Shown one piece after another: positions 39,752 to 48,661 of a DNA stretch of 57,366 bases. Position numbers and translations under genes: made by a program. The notes under the pieces are model-generated. The model ran no database searches and was not told where the DNA came from. It was given only the letters and a program-made list of their open reading frames with translations. The stretch lies in the NCBI GenBank assembly GCA_000696115.1, contig JJOH01000034.1:1-57366 (forward strand), in the 5' to 3' direction. The first letter of the stretch is position 1. Each line of letters begins with the position of its first letter. The stretch is from Streptomyces olindensis (GTDB lineage: Bacteria > Actinomycetota > Actinomycetes > Streptomycetales > Streptomycetaceae).

Positions 39752-42328
39752 TCACAGCCGCGGGTCGACCGGCTCCGACTCCAGTGCCAGCACCCCGAAC
39801 ACCGCCTCGTGCACCCGCCACAGCGGCTCGCCCTCGGCCAGGCGGTCCAGGGCCTCCAGGCCGAGCGCGTACTCGCGGATCGCCAGGGAGCGCTTGTGGT
39901 TGAGGAACCGGGAGCGCAGGCGGGCCAGGTTCTCCGGGCGGGTGTACTCGGGGCCGTAGATGATCCGCAGGTACTCCCGGCCGCGGCACTTGATGCCGGG
40001 CTGGACCAGGCGGCCCTGGCCGTCGCGGACGATCGCGCCGACCGGCTTGACGACCATGCCCTCGCCGCCGCGGCCGGTCATCTCCAGCCACCAGTCGACG
40101 CCGGCCCGGACCGACTCGGGGTCGGCGGTGTCGACGTAGAGCCGGCGGGTGGTCTGGAGCAGGCCGCTGCCGTCGTGCTCGACGAGCCGGTCGACGAGGG
40201 CCAGCTGCTCGTCGTGCGGCAGGCCGGCCAGGCTGCGGCCCTGGACCGCGAGGATCTGGAACGGTGCCAGGCGGACGCCGTCCAGTCCGTCGGTGGTCCA
40301 GCAGTAGCGGCGGTAGGCGTCGGTGAACGCGGCGGCGTCGGCCGCGCGTTCACCGGTGCGGGCCAGCAGGGCGGACACGTCGACTCCCCGGTCCGCCGCG
40401 CCCCGCAGCGCCGCCAGTGCCCCGGGGAGCACCGCGCCGGACGCGGCGCCCACGGCGGCGTACTGCGACCGCAGCAGCCCGGACGCCTTCAGCGACCAGG
40501 GCATCAGCTCGGCGTCGAGCAGCAGCCAGTCCGTCTCCAGTTCGTCCCACAGGCCCGCCTCGCCGATCGTCGTGCGCAGCCGGTCGAGGATCGCCTCGGT
40601 GAGGGAGTCGTCGTCGAGGAACGGGCGGCCGGTGCGGGTGTAGAGGGACCCGGTCGGCCCTCCCCCACTCTCGGCTGCGCTCGAGCGGGAGGTGCCCCCA
40701 TCGCCGAAGCGCTTGCGGGCCGCCTCCGCGTCCCGGCACACCAGGGCCACCGCTCGCGAGCCCATGTGCTTCTCCTCGCACACGACCCGCGCGACACCGT
40801 CCGCCGCGTACTGGGCGAAGGCCTCCGCCGGGTGCTCCAGGTAGCCGTCGAGGTGACTCGTGGCCGTCGGGGCCATCGTCGGCGGGAGGTACGGCAGCAG
40901 CCGCGGGTCGACCGCGAAGCGGCTCATGACCTCCAGGGCCGCCGCCGCGTTCTCCTCACGGATCGAGATCCGGCCCTGGTACCGGGTCTCCACGACCCGG
41001 CGGCCCTGTACGTCGGCCAGGTCCAGCGGGCGGCCGTCCTGCCCGCCGGGGGCCTCGGTGCGCAGCGGCTTCAGCGGCTCGTACCAGACCCGCTCGGCCG
41101 GTACGTCGACCAGCTCGCGCTCCGGCCAGCGCAGCGCGGTGAGCTTGCCGCCGAAGACCGCGCCGGTGTCCAGGCAGATGGTGTTGTTCAGCCAGGTGGC
41201 CTCCGGGACCGGGGTGTGGCCGTACACGACCGCCGCGCGGCCGCGGTACTCCTCCGCCCACGGGTAGCGCACCGGCAGGCCGAACTCGTCGGTCTCCCCG
41301 GTCGTGTCACCGTACAGGGCGTGGCTGCGGACCCGGCCGGAGGTGCGGCCGTGGTACTTCTCGGGCAGACCGGCGTGGCAGACGACCAGCCGGCCGCCGT
41401 CGAGGACGTAGTGGCTGACGAGTCCGTCGAGGAACTCCCGCACCTCGGCGACGAACTCCTCGCTCTCGCCCGCCATCTGCTCGATGGTCTCGGCGAGGCC
41501 GTGGGTGTGCTGGACCTTGCGGCCGCGCAGGTGACGGCCGTACTTGTTCTCGTGGTTGCCGGGGACGCACAGCGCGTTGCCGGACTTCACCATGGACATC
41601 ACGCGGCGCAGCACGCCCGGGCTGTCGGGGCCGCGGTCGACGAGGTCGCCGACGAAGACGGCCGTGCGGCCCTCGGGGTGGACGCCGTCGACGTAGCCCA
41701 GCTTGCCGAGCAGCGTCTCCAGTTCGGCGGCGCAGCCGTGGATGTCGCCGATGATGTCGAACGGGCCGGTGAGGTGGGTCAGGTCGTTGAAGCGCTTCTC
41801 GGTGACGACCGTGGCCTGCTCCACCTCCGCCACGCCGCGCAGGACGTGCACCTTGCGGAAGCCCTCGCGCTCCAGGTGCCGGAGGGAGCGGCGCAGTTCG
41901 CGGGTGTGGCGCTGGATGACCCGGCGGGGCATGTCGGCGCGGTCGGTGCGGGCCGCGTTGCGCTCGGCGCACACGTCCTCGGGCACGTCGAGCACGATGG
42001 CGATGGGCAGCACGTCGTACGTGCGGGCCAGGTCGATCAGCTGGCGGCGGGCCTCGGACTGCACGCTGGTCGCGTCCACGACCGTGCGGCGGCCGGCGGC
42101 CAGGCGCTTGCCGGCTATGTAGTGCAGGACGTCGAAGGCGTCCTTGGTGGCGCTCTGGTCGTTCTCGTCGTCCGAGACGAGACCGCGGCAGAAGTCGGAC
42201 GAGATGATCTCGGTCGGCTTGAAGTGCCTGCGGGCGAAGGTGGACTTGCCGGAGCCGGAGGCGCCCACGAGCACCACCAGGGACAGGTCGGTGACGGGCA
42301 GCACGCGCCCCTTCTGTACGTCGGTCAT
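39752..42328 (-). CDS. pnkp: Bacterial Pnkp: polynucleotide kinase-phosphatase with ligase-like domain
   Basis: 858 residues from ATG 42328. Kinase: P-loop VGASGSGKSTFARR (21-34) and DRADMPRRVI. Metallophosphatase: DIIGDIHGC (191-199), VGDLVDRGPDSPG, GNHENKYGRH, GHTPVPE. Adenylyltransferase: nucleotidyl-lysine region CEEKHMGSRAV near 515-525, EGMVVKP and IKCRGREYLRIIYGP. It repairs RNA ends cut by ribotoxins, with Hen1 upstream (ATGA overlap). Residues about 543-557 (GTSRSSAAESGGGPT) are an insertion coded by a Streptomyces repeat, 20 residues after the active Lys. Confidence 0.95.
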   Translation of the reverse strand: MTDVQKGRVLPVTDLSLVVLVGASGSGKSTFARRHFKPTEIISSDFCRGLVSDDENDQSATKDAFDVLHYIAGKRLAAGRRTVVDATSVQSEARRQLIDLARTYDVLPIAIVLDVPEDVCAERNAARTDRADMPRRVIQRHTRELRRSLRHLEREGFRKVHVLRGVAEVEQATVVTEKRFNDLTHLTGPFDIIGDIHGCAAELETLLGKLGYVDGVHPEGRTAVFVGDLVDRGPDSPGVLRRVMSMVKSGNALCVPGNHENKYGRHLRGRKVQHTHGLAETIEQMAGESEEFVAEVREFLDGLVSHYVLDGGRLVVCHAGLPEKYHGRTSGRVRSHALYGDTTGETDEFGLPVRYPWAEEYRGRAAVVYGHTPVPEATWLNNTICLDTGAVFGGKLTALRWPERELVDVPAERVWYEPLKPLRTEAPGGQDGRPLDLADVQGRRVVETRYQGRISIREENAAAALEVMSRFAVDPRLLPYLPPTMAPTATSHLDGYLEHPAEAFAQYAADGVARVVCEEKHMGSRAVALVCRDAEAARKRFGDGGTSRSSAAESGGGPTGSLYTRTGRPFLDDDSLTEAILDRLRTTIGEAGLWDELETDWLLLDAELMPWSLKASGLLRSQYAAVGAASGAVLPGALAALRGAADRGVDVSALLARTGERAADAAAFTDAYRRYCWTTDGLDGVRLAPFQILAVQGRSLAGLPHDEQLALVDRLVEHDGSGLLQTTRRLYVDTADPESVRAGVDWWLEMTGRGGEGMVVKPVGAIVRDGQGRLVQPGIKCRGREYLRIIYGPEYTRPENLARLRSRFLNHKRSLAIREYALGLEALDRLAEGEPLWRVHEAVFGVLALESEPVDPRL
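40659..40700. repeat. Streptomyces REP-like repeat inserted in pnkp
   Basis: The stretch from CCTCCCCCACTCTCGGCTGC to GGGAGGTGCCCCCA, with CTCGAGC in the middle, is a version of a repeat I know to occur very many times between genes in Streptomyces. Here it is inside an open reading frame, in phase, and adds about 14 residues rich in Ser and Gly. Confidence 0.72.
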
Positions 42329-43788
42329 GCCGCCTTCGCCTCCTTCGGGCTGGTCATCGTGAACAGGGCCATCTGGGTGGGCGGCCCCACCTCCGGGTCG
42401 TCGGGGCCCACGGGGACGAACTCGACGCCGTAGCCGTGGCGTTCGGCCACCGCCTCCGCCCAGGCCCGGAACTCCGCCCGGGTCCACTCGAAGCGGTGGT
42501 CGCCGTGCCGGACGTGGCCGGCCGGGAGGCTCTCCCAGCGCACGTTGTACTCGACGTTCGGGGTCGTCACGAGGACCGTGCGCGGACGGGCCGAGCCGAA
42601 CACGGCGTACTCCAGGGCGGGCAGCCGGGGCAGGTCGAGGTGCTCGATCACCTCGCTCAGCACGGCGGCGTCGTAGCCCTTGAGCCGGGCGTCGGTGTAG
42701 GCGAGCGAGCCCTGGAAGAGCCTGACGCGGGACGCCTGCCGCTCGCCCATGCGGTCCAGCTTCAGCCGCCGGGACGCGATGGTGAGCGCGCGCATCGACA
42801 CGTCGACGCCGACGATCTCGGTGAACGCCGGGTCCTTGAGCAGCGTCTGCACCAACTGGCCCTGGCCGCAGCCGAGATCGAGGACCCGGGCGGCCCCCGA
42901 GCGCCGCAGCGCCGTGACGATCGCCTCGCGGCGCTGCACGGCCAGCGGGGTCGGCTTCTCCTCGGTCTCGGTCTCCGCCTCGACCGCGTTGTCGATCTCC
43001 TCGACCTCGCTGTCGTCGGCCTCGGCGAGCCGCACCAGCTCCAGGCGTTCCGTCGCCGCGCGGGTCAGGGACCAGCGGCGCGAGAGGTAGCGGCTGGTGA
43101 TCAGCTTCTGCTCCGGGTGGCCGGGCAGCCAGCCCTCACCGGCGCGCAGCAGCTTGTCGACCTCGTCGGGGGCGACCCAGTAGTGCTTGGCGTCGTCCAG
43201 GACCGGCAGGAGGACGTAGAGGTGGCGCAGGGCCTCGGCGAGGGTGAGCGCGCCGGATTCGAGGACGAGGCGCACGTACCGCGAGTCGCCCCACTCGGGG
43301 AACTCGGTGTCCAGCGGTACGGGCTCGGCGCTCACCGTCCAGCCGAGCGGCTCGAACAGCTTTCGTACGAGGTCGGGGCCGCCGCGGGCGGGCAGCGCGG
43401 GCACCTCGACCCGCAGGGGCCTGGCCTGGCCGGGGAGCTCCGGCCGGGCGTTGCAGACGCCCTTCATCGCGCTGGAGAAGACGCTGCTCAGCGCAACGGC
43501 GAGCAGGGAGGAGGCCGCGTACGGGCGGTCGTTGACGTACTGCGCCAGGGCCGCGTCCGGGGCGCCGCCGCGGCCCTTGCCCTTGCCGCGCCGGACCAGT
43601 GCCACCGCGTCCACCTCCAGCAGCAGCGCCGCCGTGCAGCGCTCGGCGTCGGCCTCGGGGTAGAGGACGTGGGCCGTGCCGTAAGAGGTGGAGAACGCCT
43701 GGGCCTTGTCGGGATGCTTGTGCAGCAGGTAGCCGAGGTCGGTCGCGGGGCGCTCCGGCGTGCCGGTGGTGGTAAGGGTCAGGAACAC
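42325..43788 (-). CDS. hen1: Hen1-type 3'-terminal RNA ribose 2'-O-methyltransferase
   Basis: 487 residues from GTG 43788. The N-terminal half (to about 250) is the bacterial Hen1 ligase-activating region with HVLYPEADAERCTAALLLEVD. The C-terminal methyltransferase has VLDLGCGQGQLVQTL (about 300-314) and the metal-binding set EVIEH...RHGDHRFEWTRAEF. It methylates the broken 3' end before Pnkp seals it, so a repaired RNA is protected from a second cut. First gene of the repair pair; its presence is common in Streptomyces. Confidence 0.95.
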   Translation of the reverse strand: MFLTLTTTGTPERPATDLGYLLHKHPDKAQAFSTSYGTAHVLYPEADAERCTAALLLEVDAVALVRRGKGKGRGGAPDAALAQYVNDRPYAASSLLAVALSSVFSSAMKGVCNARPELPGQARPLRVEVPALPARGGPDLVRKLFEPLGWTVSAEPVPLDTEFPEWGDSRYVRLVLESGALTLAEALRHLYVLLPVLDDAKHYWVAPDEVDKLLRAGEGWLPGHPEQKLITSRYLSRRWSLTRAATERLELVRLAEADDSEVEEIDNAVEAETETEEKPTPLAVQRREAIVTALRRSGAARVLDLGCGQGQLVQTLLKDPAFTEIVGVDVSMRALTIASRRLKLDRMGERQASRVRLFQGSLAYTDARLKGYDAAVLSEVIEHLDLPRLPALEYAVFGSARPRTVLVTTPNVEYNVRWESLPAGHVRHGDHRFEWTRAEFRAWAEAVAERHGYGVEFVPVGPDDPEVGPPTQMALFTMTSPKEAKAA

Positions 43789-43947
43789 GGTGGGTCGACC
43801 TCGATCAGTGGTCTGAACTGCGGATACGCCCACCGTACAGAGCGGGCCCCGACAGCACCCGGGAATTTTCGCTAGCCTCCCGATCGACCGGGCGTTCGAG
43901 GGGGAATCGGATGAGCGCCCACGCACGCACAGATGCGGAGGCCTCAC

Positions 43948-44769
43948 GTGACAGACGCCGGGCGAAGCACGGACCAACTCGACACCGGCAAGCCCCACTC
44001 GGCGCGCATGTACGACTACTTCCTCGGCGGGAAGGACAACTACCCGGTCGACGCGGAAGCGGCCGAGCAGGTGATATCCCTCTTCCCCGCCGTGCGGGAC
44101 ATGGCGCGGACCAACCGCCGGTTCATGCACCGCGCCGTCCGGCTGCTGGCGGAGCGGGGCGTCAGCCAGTTCCTCGACATCGGAACCGGCATACCGACCG
44201 AGCCCAACCTGCACCAGATCGTCCAGGGGGTCGTCCCGCACGCCCGGGTGGTGTACGCGGACAACGACCCGATCGTCCTCCGCCACGCCGAGGCCCTGCT
44301 GCACAGCACGCGCGAAGGCAGGACCGCCTACGTCGCCGGCGATGTGCGGGATCCGGGGAAGATCATCGCCGCGGCGCGGGAGACCCTGGACTTCAGCCGG
44401 CCGATCGCGCTGTCCCTCGTGGCGCTGCTGCACCTGGTCGGGGACGAGGACGAGCCCGGCCGGATCGTCCGCGAGCTTCTCGAATCCCTGTCGTCCGGAA
44501 GCTACTTGACGCTCTCGCACGCGACCGGGGACTTCGACCCGGAGACCTGGGAGCGGGTCGTGGAGGTGTATCGCAAGGGCGGGACGGCGGCGCAGGTGCG
44601 CTCCCGCTCGGAGTTCACGGAGTTCTTCACGGGGCTCGAACTGGTGGAGCCCGGCGTGGTGCTGGCCGCGCAGTGGCACCCCGAACTCGGCGAACGGGGG
44701 GAGGGCGGGGACGGCGACGGCCTGGCGGAGGAGATGCCCCTCTACGTGGCGGTCGGCCGCAAGCCGTGA
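43948..44769 (+). CDS. SAM-dependent methyltransferase, DUF574 (Methyltransf_19) type
   Basis: 273 residues from GTG 43948, with GCGGAGG upstream. Characteristic opening HSARMYDYFLGGKDNYPVDAEAAEQV, then FLDIGTGIPTEPNLHQI (SAM motif I), VYADNDPIVLRHA and ALSLVALLHLVGDED. This actinobacterial family is found in many copies per genome and is tied to unknown regulatory or metabolic functions. Single gene followed by a strong bidirectional terminator. Confidence 0.9.
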   Translation: MTDAGRSTDQLDTGKPHSARMYDYFLGGKDNYPVDAEAAEQVISLFPAVRDMARTNRRFMHRAVRLLAERGVSQFLDIGTGIPTEPNLHQIVQGVVPHARVVYADNDPIVLRHAEALLHSTREGRTAYVAGDVRDPGKIIAAARETLDFSRPIALSLVALLHLVGDEDEPGRIVRELLESLSSGSYLTLSHATGDFDPETWERVVEVYRKGGTAAQVRSRSEFTEFFTGLELVEPGVVLAAQWHPELGERGEGGDGDGLAEEMPLYVAVGRKP

Positions 44770-44775
44770 CGGCCG

Positions 44776-44811
44776 GTCCGGCGGATCGCGCAACGGCCCG
44801 ATCCGCCGGAC
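44776..44811. terminator. Bidirectional terminator hairpin
   Basis: GTCCGGCGGATCG (44776-44788) and CGATCCGCCGGAC (44799-44811) are perfect complements over 13 bp with a 10-nt loop. It lies between the convergent ends of the DUF574 gene (44769) and the oxidoreductase gene (44836). Confidence 0.8.
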
Positions 44812-44835
44812 GGTGATGTCACGCGGCTGCCGCCG

Positions 44836-45756
44836 TCACGACAGCTGCGACTGCACCTGCGAGGAGATCAGCTCCAGGTGGTCCAGGTCGTCCAGGTCGA
44901 GGACTTGGAGGTAGATGCGGCGGGAGCCGATCTCGGCGTAGCGGCCGATCTTGTCGACGACCTCGGCCGGGGAGCCGGCCAGGCCGTTGAGCTTCAGCTC
45001 GTCGACCTTGCGGCCGATCGCGTCGGCCCGGCGGGCGACCTCCGCGTCGTCCCGGCCGACGCAGACGACGAGGGCGTTGGAGTACGTCAGCTCGTCGCCG
45101 CGGCCCGCCTCCTCGGCGGCGGCGCGCACCCGGGCGAACTGGCGCTCGCTGTCCTCGACGGAGCCGAAGGGCATGTTGAACTCGTCGGCGTACCGCGCGG
45201 CGAGGCGCGGCGTGCGGGTCGGGCCGTGACCGCCGACGAGCACGGGGATCTTGTCCTGCGCGGGCTTGGGCAGCGCGGGCGAGTCCGTGAGTTCGTAGTA
45301 GGTGCCCTGGAAGTCGAAGGTCTTGCCGGCCTCCGTCGCCCACAGGCCGGTGACGATCTCCAGCTGCTCTTCGAGGCGGGCGAACTTCTCCTTGGGGAAG
45401 GGGATGCCGTAGGCCTTGTGCTCCTCCTCGAACCAGCCGGCGCCGAGACCGAGCTCGACGCGGCCGCCGGACATCTGGTCGACCTGGGCGACCTGGATGG
45501 CGAGCACGCCGGGCAGCCGGAAGGTGCCGGCGGTCATCAGGGTGCCGAGCCGGATGCGCTTGGTCTCGCGGGCGAGGCCGGCCAGGGTGATCCAGGCGTC
45601 GGTGGGGCCGGGCAGGCCGTCCACGTTGCCCATGCGGAGGTAGTGGTCGGAGCGGAAGAAGGCGTCGAATCCGAGGTCTTCGGTGGCCTTGGCGACGGTG
45701 AGCAGAGTGTCGTAGGTGGCGCCCTGCTGGGGCTCGGTGAAGATGCGAAGATCCAT
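44836..45756 (-). CDS. LLM-class F420-dependent oxidoreductase
   Basis: 306 residues from ATG 45756. TIM-barrel luciferase-like fold: LRIFTEPQQGATYDTLLTVAKATEDLGFDAFFRSDHYL, the RIRLGTLMT strand, GRVELGLGAGWFEEEHKAYG and VLVGGHGPTRTPRLAARYADEFN. The last marks the group that uses reduced F420 or FMN. Substrate unknown. Monocistronic, with a 239-bp upstream gap carrying a repeated GTGACCGG (45857 and 45868) and no gene. Confidence 0.9.
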   Translation of the reverse strand: MDLRIFTEPQQGATYDTLLTVAKATEDLGFDAFFRSDHYLRMGNVDGLPGPTDAWITLAGLARETKRIRLGTLMTAGTFRLPGVLAIQVAQVDQMSGGRVELGLGAGWFEEEHKAYGIPFPKEKFARLEEQLEIVTGLWATEAGKTFDFQGTYYELTDSPALPKPAQDKIPVLVGGHGPTRTPRLAARYADEFNMPFGSVEDSERQFARVRAAAEEAGRGDELTYSNALVVCVGRDDAEVARRADAIGRKVDELKLNGLAGSPAEVVDKIGRYAEIGSRRIYLQVLDLDDLDHLELISSQVQSQLS

Positions 45757-45995
45757 GGTTCCATCCTGCACGCCGGGTCGCGGCTCGACGAGATCGGTCC
45801 CCCGTCCCGTCTGGTCCCCGGTCGGGTGAAATTACGTCAATACCGCGCGTCCCGCGTGACCGGGCCAGTGACCGGCCCCGGTGGTGATCGTTGGCTCGGG
45901 CGGAGCCGGAGCCCCCGGCTTCCGCACCGGCCGGTGACCGCCGGGGCGCCACCCGCGTCGGCCTCCCCGGGGGGCCAGGGGCCGAGGAGGCCGTC

Positions 45996-46172
45996 ATGTC
46001 CGAAGAGACCGTGCCGCAGCAGGGCGGGACCGGGCAGCCGAAAGGGCTGTTGCAGCAGATGGAGGAGCTGATGGCGGCGTTGAACGCGGACCTGTCGGCG
46101 TTGGACGCGGACCTTCAGGCGGCGGGGAACGCCGGCCGCGCGGCGGGCGAGGAGGGCGGCCAGGCCGGCTGA
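45996..46172 (+). CDS. Small acidic helical protein, unknown function
   Basis: 58 residues from ATG 45996, with GAGGAGG 6 nt upstream; longer frames lack a site. A Gly/Gln-rich start precedes one amphipathic helix GLLQQMEELMAALNADLSAL, which continues DADLQAAG with regular Leu spacing, and a Gly-rich acidic tail. It is probably a short coiled-coil or dimer. I do not recognise the family. Good codon bias and ribosome site make it real. Confidence 0.65.
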   Translation: MSEETVPQQGGTGQPKGLLQQMEELMAALNADLSALDADLQAAGNAGRAAGEEGGQAG

Positions 46173-46301
46173 CGGCCGGCTCCAGGGCTTGGGGGGTCGG
46201 GGGGCTTGGGGCAGGGCCGACGGGGGGTACCAGTCGGTGGTGCCCGGCATGCGGGGCACGGTCCGGTGATGAGCACAGGCGGTGGCGCGGGACGCTCGGA
46301 C

Positions 46302-46327
46302 GTGGCGGGCCGAATCCACCCCGCCAC
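46302..46327. terminator. Hairpin between convergent genes
   Basis: GTGGCGGG (46302-46309) and CCCGCCAC (46320-46327) with a 10-nt loop, between genes ending at 46172 (+) and 46379 (-). Another short stem, GTGCCC/GGGCAC, lies about 60 bp to the left. Confidence 0.45.
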
Positions 46328-46378
46328 ACTCGGACACCAGATGCCCCGCAGCCAGTACGGGCACCCGCGGCGACCGCT

Positions 46379-46849
46379 CTACCCCGCCTCCCGCTCCGGT
46401 AACGCCTGTTCCCGGTCCGCGAGTCTGCGGAGCATCTCCAGGACGCGGTCGCGGGACTCGTCCGCCGCGTCGATGGCCTCCATGCACTGCCAGTAGGTGC
46501 CCTCGTCGGCCGCGGCGCAGGCCAGGCCGACGAGGGCGATGCCGACCTCGCCGAGGAGGCCGCCGAGGCACATCAGCGTGTGGCGGGCGTCGCCCAACTC
46601 CGTGAGCTGGCCCGCCCGCAGCTCGCCGGGGGCCAGTTCGGGCGGGTCGAGGACACCGCAGCCCCGGCCCGCCAGCTCCGTCAACCCCAGTGCCTCGCCG
46701 CGCAGTTCGGGTGGGCCGACGACCGCGAGGCGACTGCCTATCGCCTGCGCGAGGGCCTGCGCCTGCCACACCTCTGCCATGATCTCCCGCACCTCGCCGC
46801 CCGCGGCCAGGGACCGCCTGCTCGTCACGATGAGCCGCACCGCGTCCAT
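46379..46849 (-). CDS. Actinobacterial protein, probably DUF6099 family
   Basis: 156 residues, all helical and Ala/Leu-rich: MDAVRLIVTSRRSLA, EVWQAQALAQAIGSRLAV, GRGCGVLDPPELAPGE, HTLMCLGGLLGEVGIALVGLACAAADEGTYWQCMEAIDAADE. From memory this matches the Streptomyces DUF6099 proteins, with no known function. Single gene. A TTCACT-N6-AGTGAA inverted repeat (46908-46925) lies about 60 bp upstream. Confidence 0.72.
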   Translation of the reverse strand: MDAVRLIVTSRRSLAAGGEVREIMAEVWQAQALAQAIGSRLAVVGPPELRGEALGLTELAGRGCGVLDPPELAPGELRAGQLTELGDARHTLMCLGGLLGEVGIALVGLACAAADEGTYWQCMEAIDAADESRDRVLEMLRRLADREQALPEREAG

Positions 46850-46907
46850 GCGCTGCCCCCGTCTTGTCCGACGCGCCCCGCGCGTCCGCCTGCCCGAACT
46901 CCCTTGT

Positions 46908-46925
46908 TCACTACCCAGAGTGAAG
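46908..46925. promoter_or_regulatory. TTCACT-N6-AGTGAA inverted repeat
   Basis: Perfect 6-bp arms around ACCCAG, upstream of the DUF6099-type gene at the edge of a lower-GC stretch (46925-47030) with no supported gene. Looks like a small operator. Confidence 0.4.
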
Positions 46926-47046
46926 GCGCGTGAGACGAAAAGCCAGAGGAAGACGGAAATTAGCGGACAACAATTCGGATTCGGGCCGCATTTCGATTAC
47001 GCAGCGTACAAGTGGACTTTGCGACTCCTGGCGGCCGGGCGTCGCG

Positions 47047-47373
47047 CTAGGGCGCTGGGAACCTCCGCTCGTTCCGGTCGATCTTCGCGTCCAGCGCGGC
47101 CAGCGGGTCGATGCCGAGCACCTCGCACAGTTGCAGGAGGTACGCGAGCACGTCGGCGACCTCGTCGGTGACGCGGTGCGCGGTGTCCGGGTCGGACATG
47201 ACCCGGGCCGACTCCTCGGGCGTCAACCACTGGAAGATCTCGACGAGTTCGGACGCCTCCACGCTGAGGGCGGCGACCAGGTTCTTGGGGGTGTGGTACT
47301 GCTGCCAGTTCCGCGCGGCGGCGAAGTCGGCCAGCCGGCGTTGCAGTGTCGCCACGTCCAGGGGATCAGTCAC
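47047..47373 (-). CDS. MazG-like nucleotide pyrophosphohydrolase
   Basis: 108 residues. Single MazG domain with metal ligands in KNLVAALSVEASELVEIFQW and DEVADVLAYLLQLCEVLGIDP, the E..E...D pattern of the all-alpha NTP pyrophosphatases. It removes pyrophosphate from non-standard or excess (d)NTPs. It overlaps the ATPase gene by 8 bp, so they are coexpressed. Confidence 0.9.
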   Translation of the reverse strand: MTDPLDVATLQRRLADFAAARNWQQYHTPKNLVAALSVEASELVEIFQWLTPEESARVMSDPDTAHRVTDEVADVLAYLLQLCEVLGIDPLAALDAKIDRNERRFPAP

Positions 47374-48589
47374 GGTTCAGGTGTACCACCGTGACGCCCG
47401 CGGTCCCGGCGGCCCAGGAGGCGTCGCTCACCGCGCCGACGAGCCGGATGTGCCCCCGCTCGCACATCCGGGCCGCGAGTCCCAGCAGTTCCCGCCGCTG
47501 CCGCGGGTCCAGCGCGCGGTCGAGTCCGTCGGCGAGGACGGTGAGCGTCTGGAGCGCGGCGGGCACCTCGCCGACCGGGTCGACCTCCAGGACACCGGGT
47601 CCGGTGAGCAGGACCAGGGCCAGGGCGAGGTAGCGGAGTTCGCCGTCGCCCAGCCGCCCCAGGTCCGTGCGGACGCCGTCGCCGCGGTCGAGTGCCGCGC
47701 GGACGGCCCGGGTGGCGTCCGGCCGGGCGAGCACGTCCACGCCCCGCGGAGCGGACCCGTCGATGACCGGCGGGGCCAGGGCGTCCGTCACCGGCTGCGC
47801 GAGCACGTCCGCCACCGGCCCGGCGCATCCCGCCCGCACCGCCGCCACGAACTGGGCGTGCCGCCGTCCGCACTCGGCGCGGGTGCGCCACAGCACGTCG
47901 GCGAGGTTGCCGCAGCCGCCGAGCAGGCGCCCGGAACCGGCCGGGACGGGGCGGCGCATCCGGGCGGGCTCGGGATCGCAGGCGAAGGCGGAGCGCAGGG
48001 CGACGACCATCTGCTCGGCGGCGGCCAGCACCCTGCGCTGCCCGGGCGTCCGGCCGGCGACGCGCAGCGGCAGCAGGGGGGTGCCGAGCAGGTCGTCGGG
48101 CAGCGGGCCGCGGGTCACCGGTGTGGGCCCGGCCGTGTGCCAGGCGGCCTGCACGGCGCGCTTCCCGGGGTCGCGCAGGGCGGTCTCCAGGAGGACCAGT
48201 CCGCCGGTCGTCAACCGCTCGCCCACCACCCGCAGTTCGGGCTCGGCCTGCACGGCGACGTCGAGCCGGACCGGCCCGGCGGGTCCGTCCGCCGTGCAGC
48301 CGATGCGGAAGCCGCGGCGGCGCTGCGCGTCGGGCCGGGCCCGCTCCGGCACGCAGGCGGCGGGGTCGGGGAACGCCTCGGCGAGCCGGGCGCCGCCCCC
48401 GAGCCGGGCGAGGGCCTCGTACGCCCGCAGGGCGCTGGTCTTGCCGGAGCCGCTGGGGCCGGCGAGGAGGGTGAGCCGCTCCAGCGGGAGGACGGCGCGG
48501 CGGAGGCCCGCGAACGCGGCCAGGCGCAGTTCGGTGATGCGGGGGCGGTCGGGGTGCGTGAGGGCGGCGGGAGCGGAGGGCTCGGTCAT
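47366..48589 (-). CDS. AAA ATPase, OLD/SMC-like small ABC fold
   Basis: 407 residues. LAGPSGSGKTSALRAYEAL is Walker A. The C-terminal half has a signature-like LGDGELRYLALALVLLTGPGVLEVDPV segment (signature and Walker B) and a His-like HIRLVGAVSD end. N-terminal ITELRLAAFAGLR is typical of RecF-like ATPases. An internal patch of VADVLAQPVTDALAPPVIDG-type repeats is unusual. Coupled to the MazG gene. Specific role unknown. Confidence 0.8.
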   Translation of the reverse strand: MTEPSAPAALTHPDRPRITELRLAAFAGLRRAVLPLERLTLLAGPSGSGKTSALRAYEALARLGGGARLAEAFPDPAACVPERARPDAQRRRGFRIGCTADGPAGPVRLDVAVQAEPELRVVGERLTTGGLVLLETALRDPGKRAVQAAWHTAGPTPVTRGPLPDDLLGTPLLPLRVAGRTPGQRRVLAAAEQMVVALRSAFACDPEPARMRRPVPAGSGRLLGGCGNLADVLWRTRAECGRRHAQFVAAVRAGCAGPVADVLAQPVTDALAPPVIDGSAPRGVDVLARPDATRAVRAALDRGDGVRTDLGRLGDGELRYLALALVLLTGPGVLEVDPVGEVPAALQTLTVLADGLDRALDPRQRRELLGLAARMCERGHIRLVGAVSDASWAAGTAGVTVVHLNRD

Positions 48590-48661
48590 GTCCGGACGGT
48601 AGGACTCCGCACACGGGACGAACCGTTCCGTCCCCGGGGCGTTCCTACGATCGGGCGACGG

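Noticed and set aside
39134..42433. 1099-codon plus-strand frame opposite pnkp
   Set aside because: Antisense shadow caused by GC-biased third positions; no domain pattern, while pnkp motifs are complete on minus.
46908..47030. Lower-GC island as a horizontally acquired gene
   Set aside because: It is only about 120 bp long with no supported gene; more simply a promoter region.
46930..47394. 154-codon plus-strand frame from GTG 46930
   Set aside because: It overlaps the MazG gene antisense over most of its length and has no ribosome site. The basic N-terminus comes from a lower-GC intergenic stretch.
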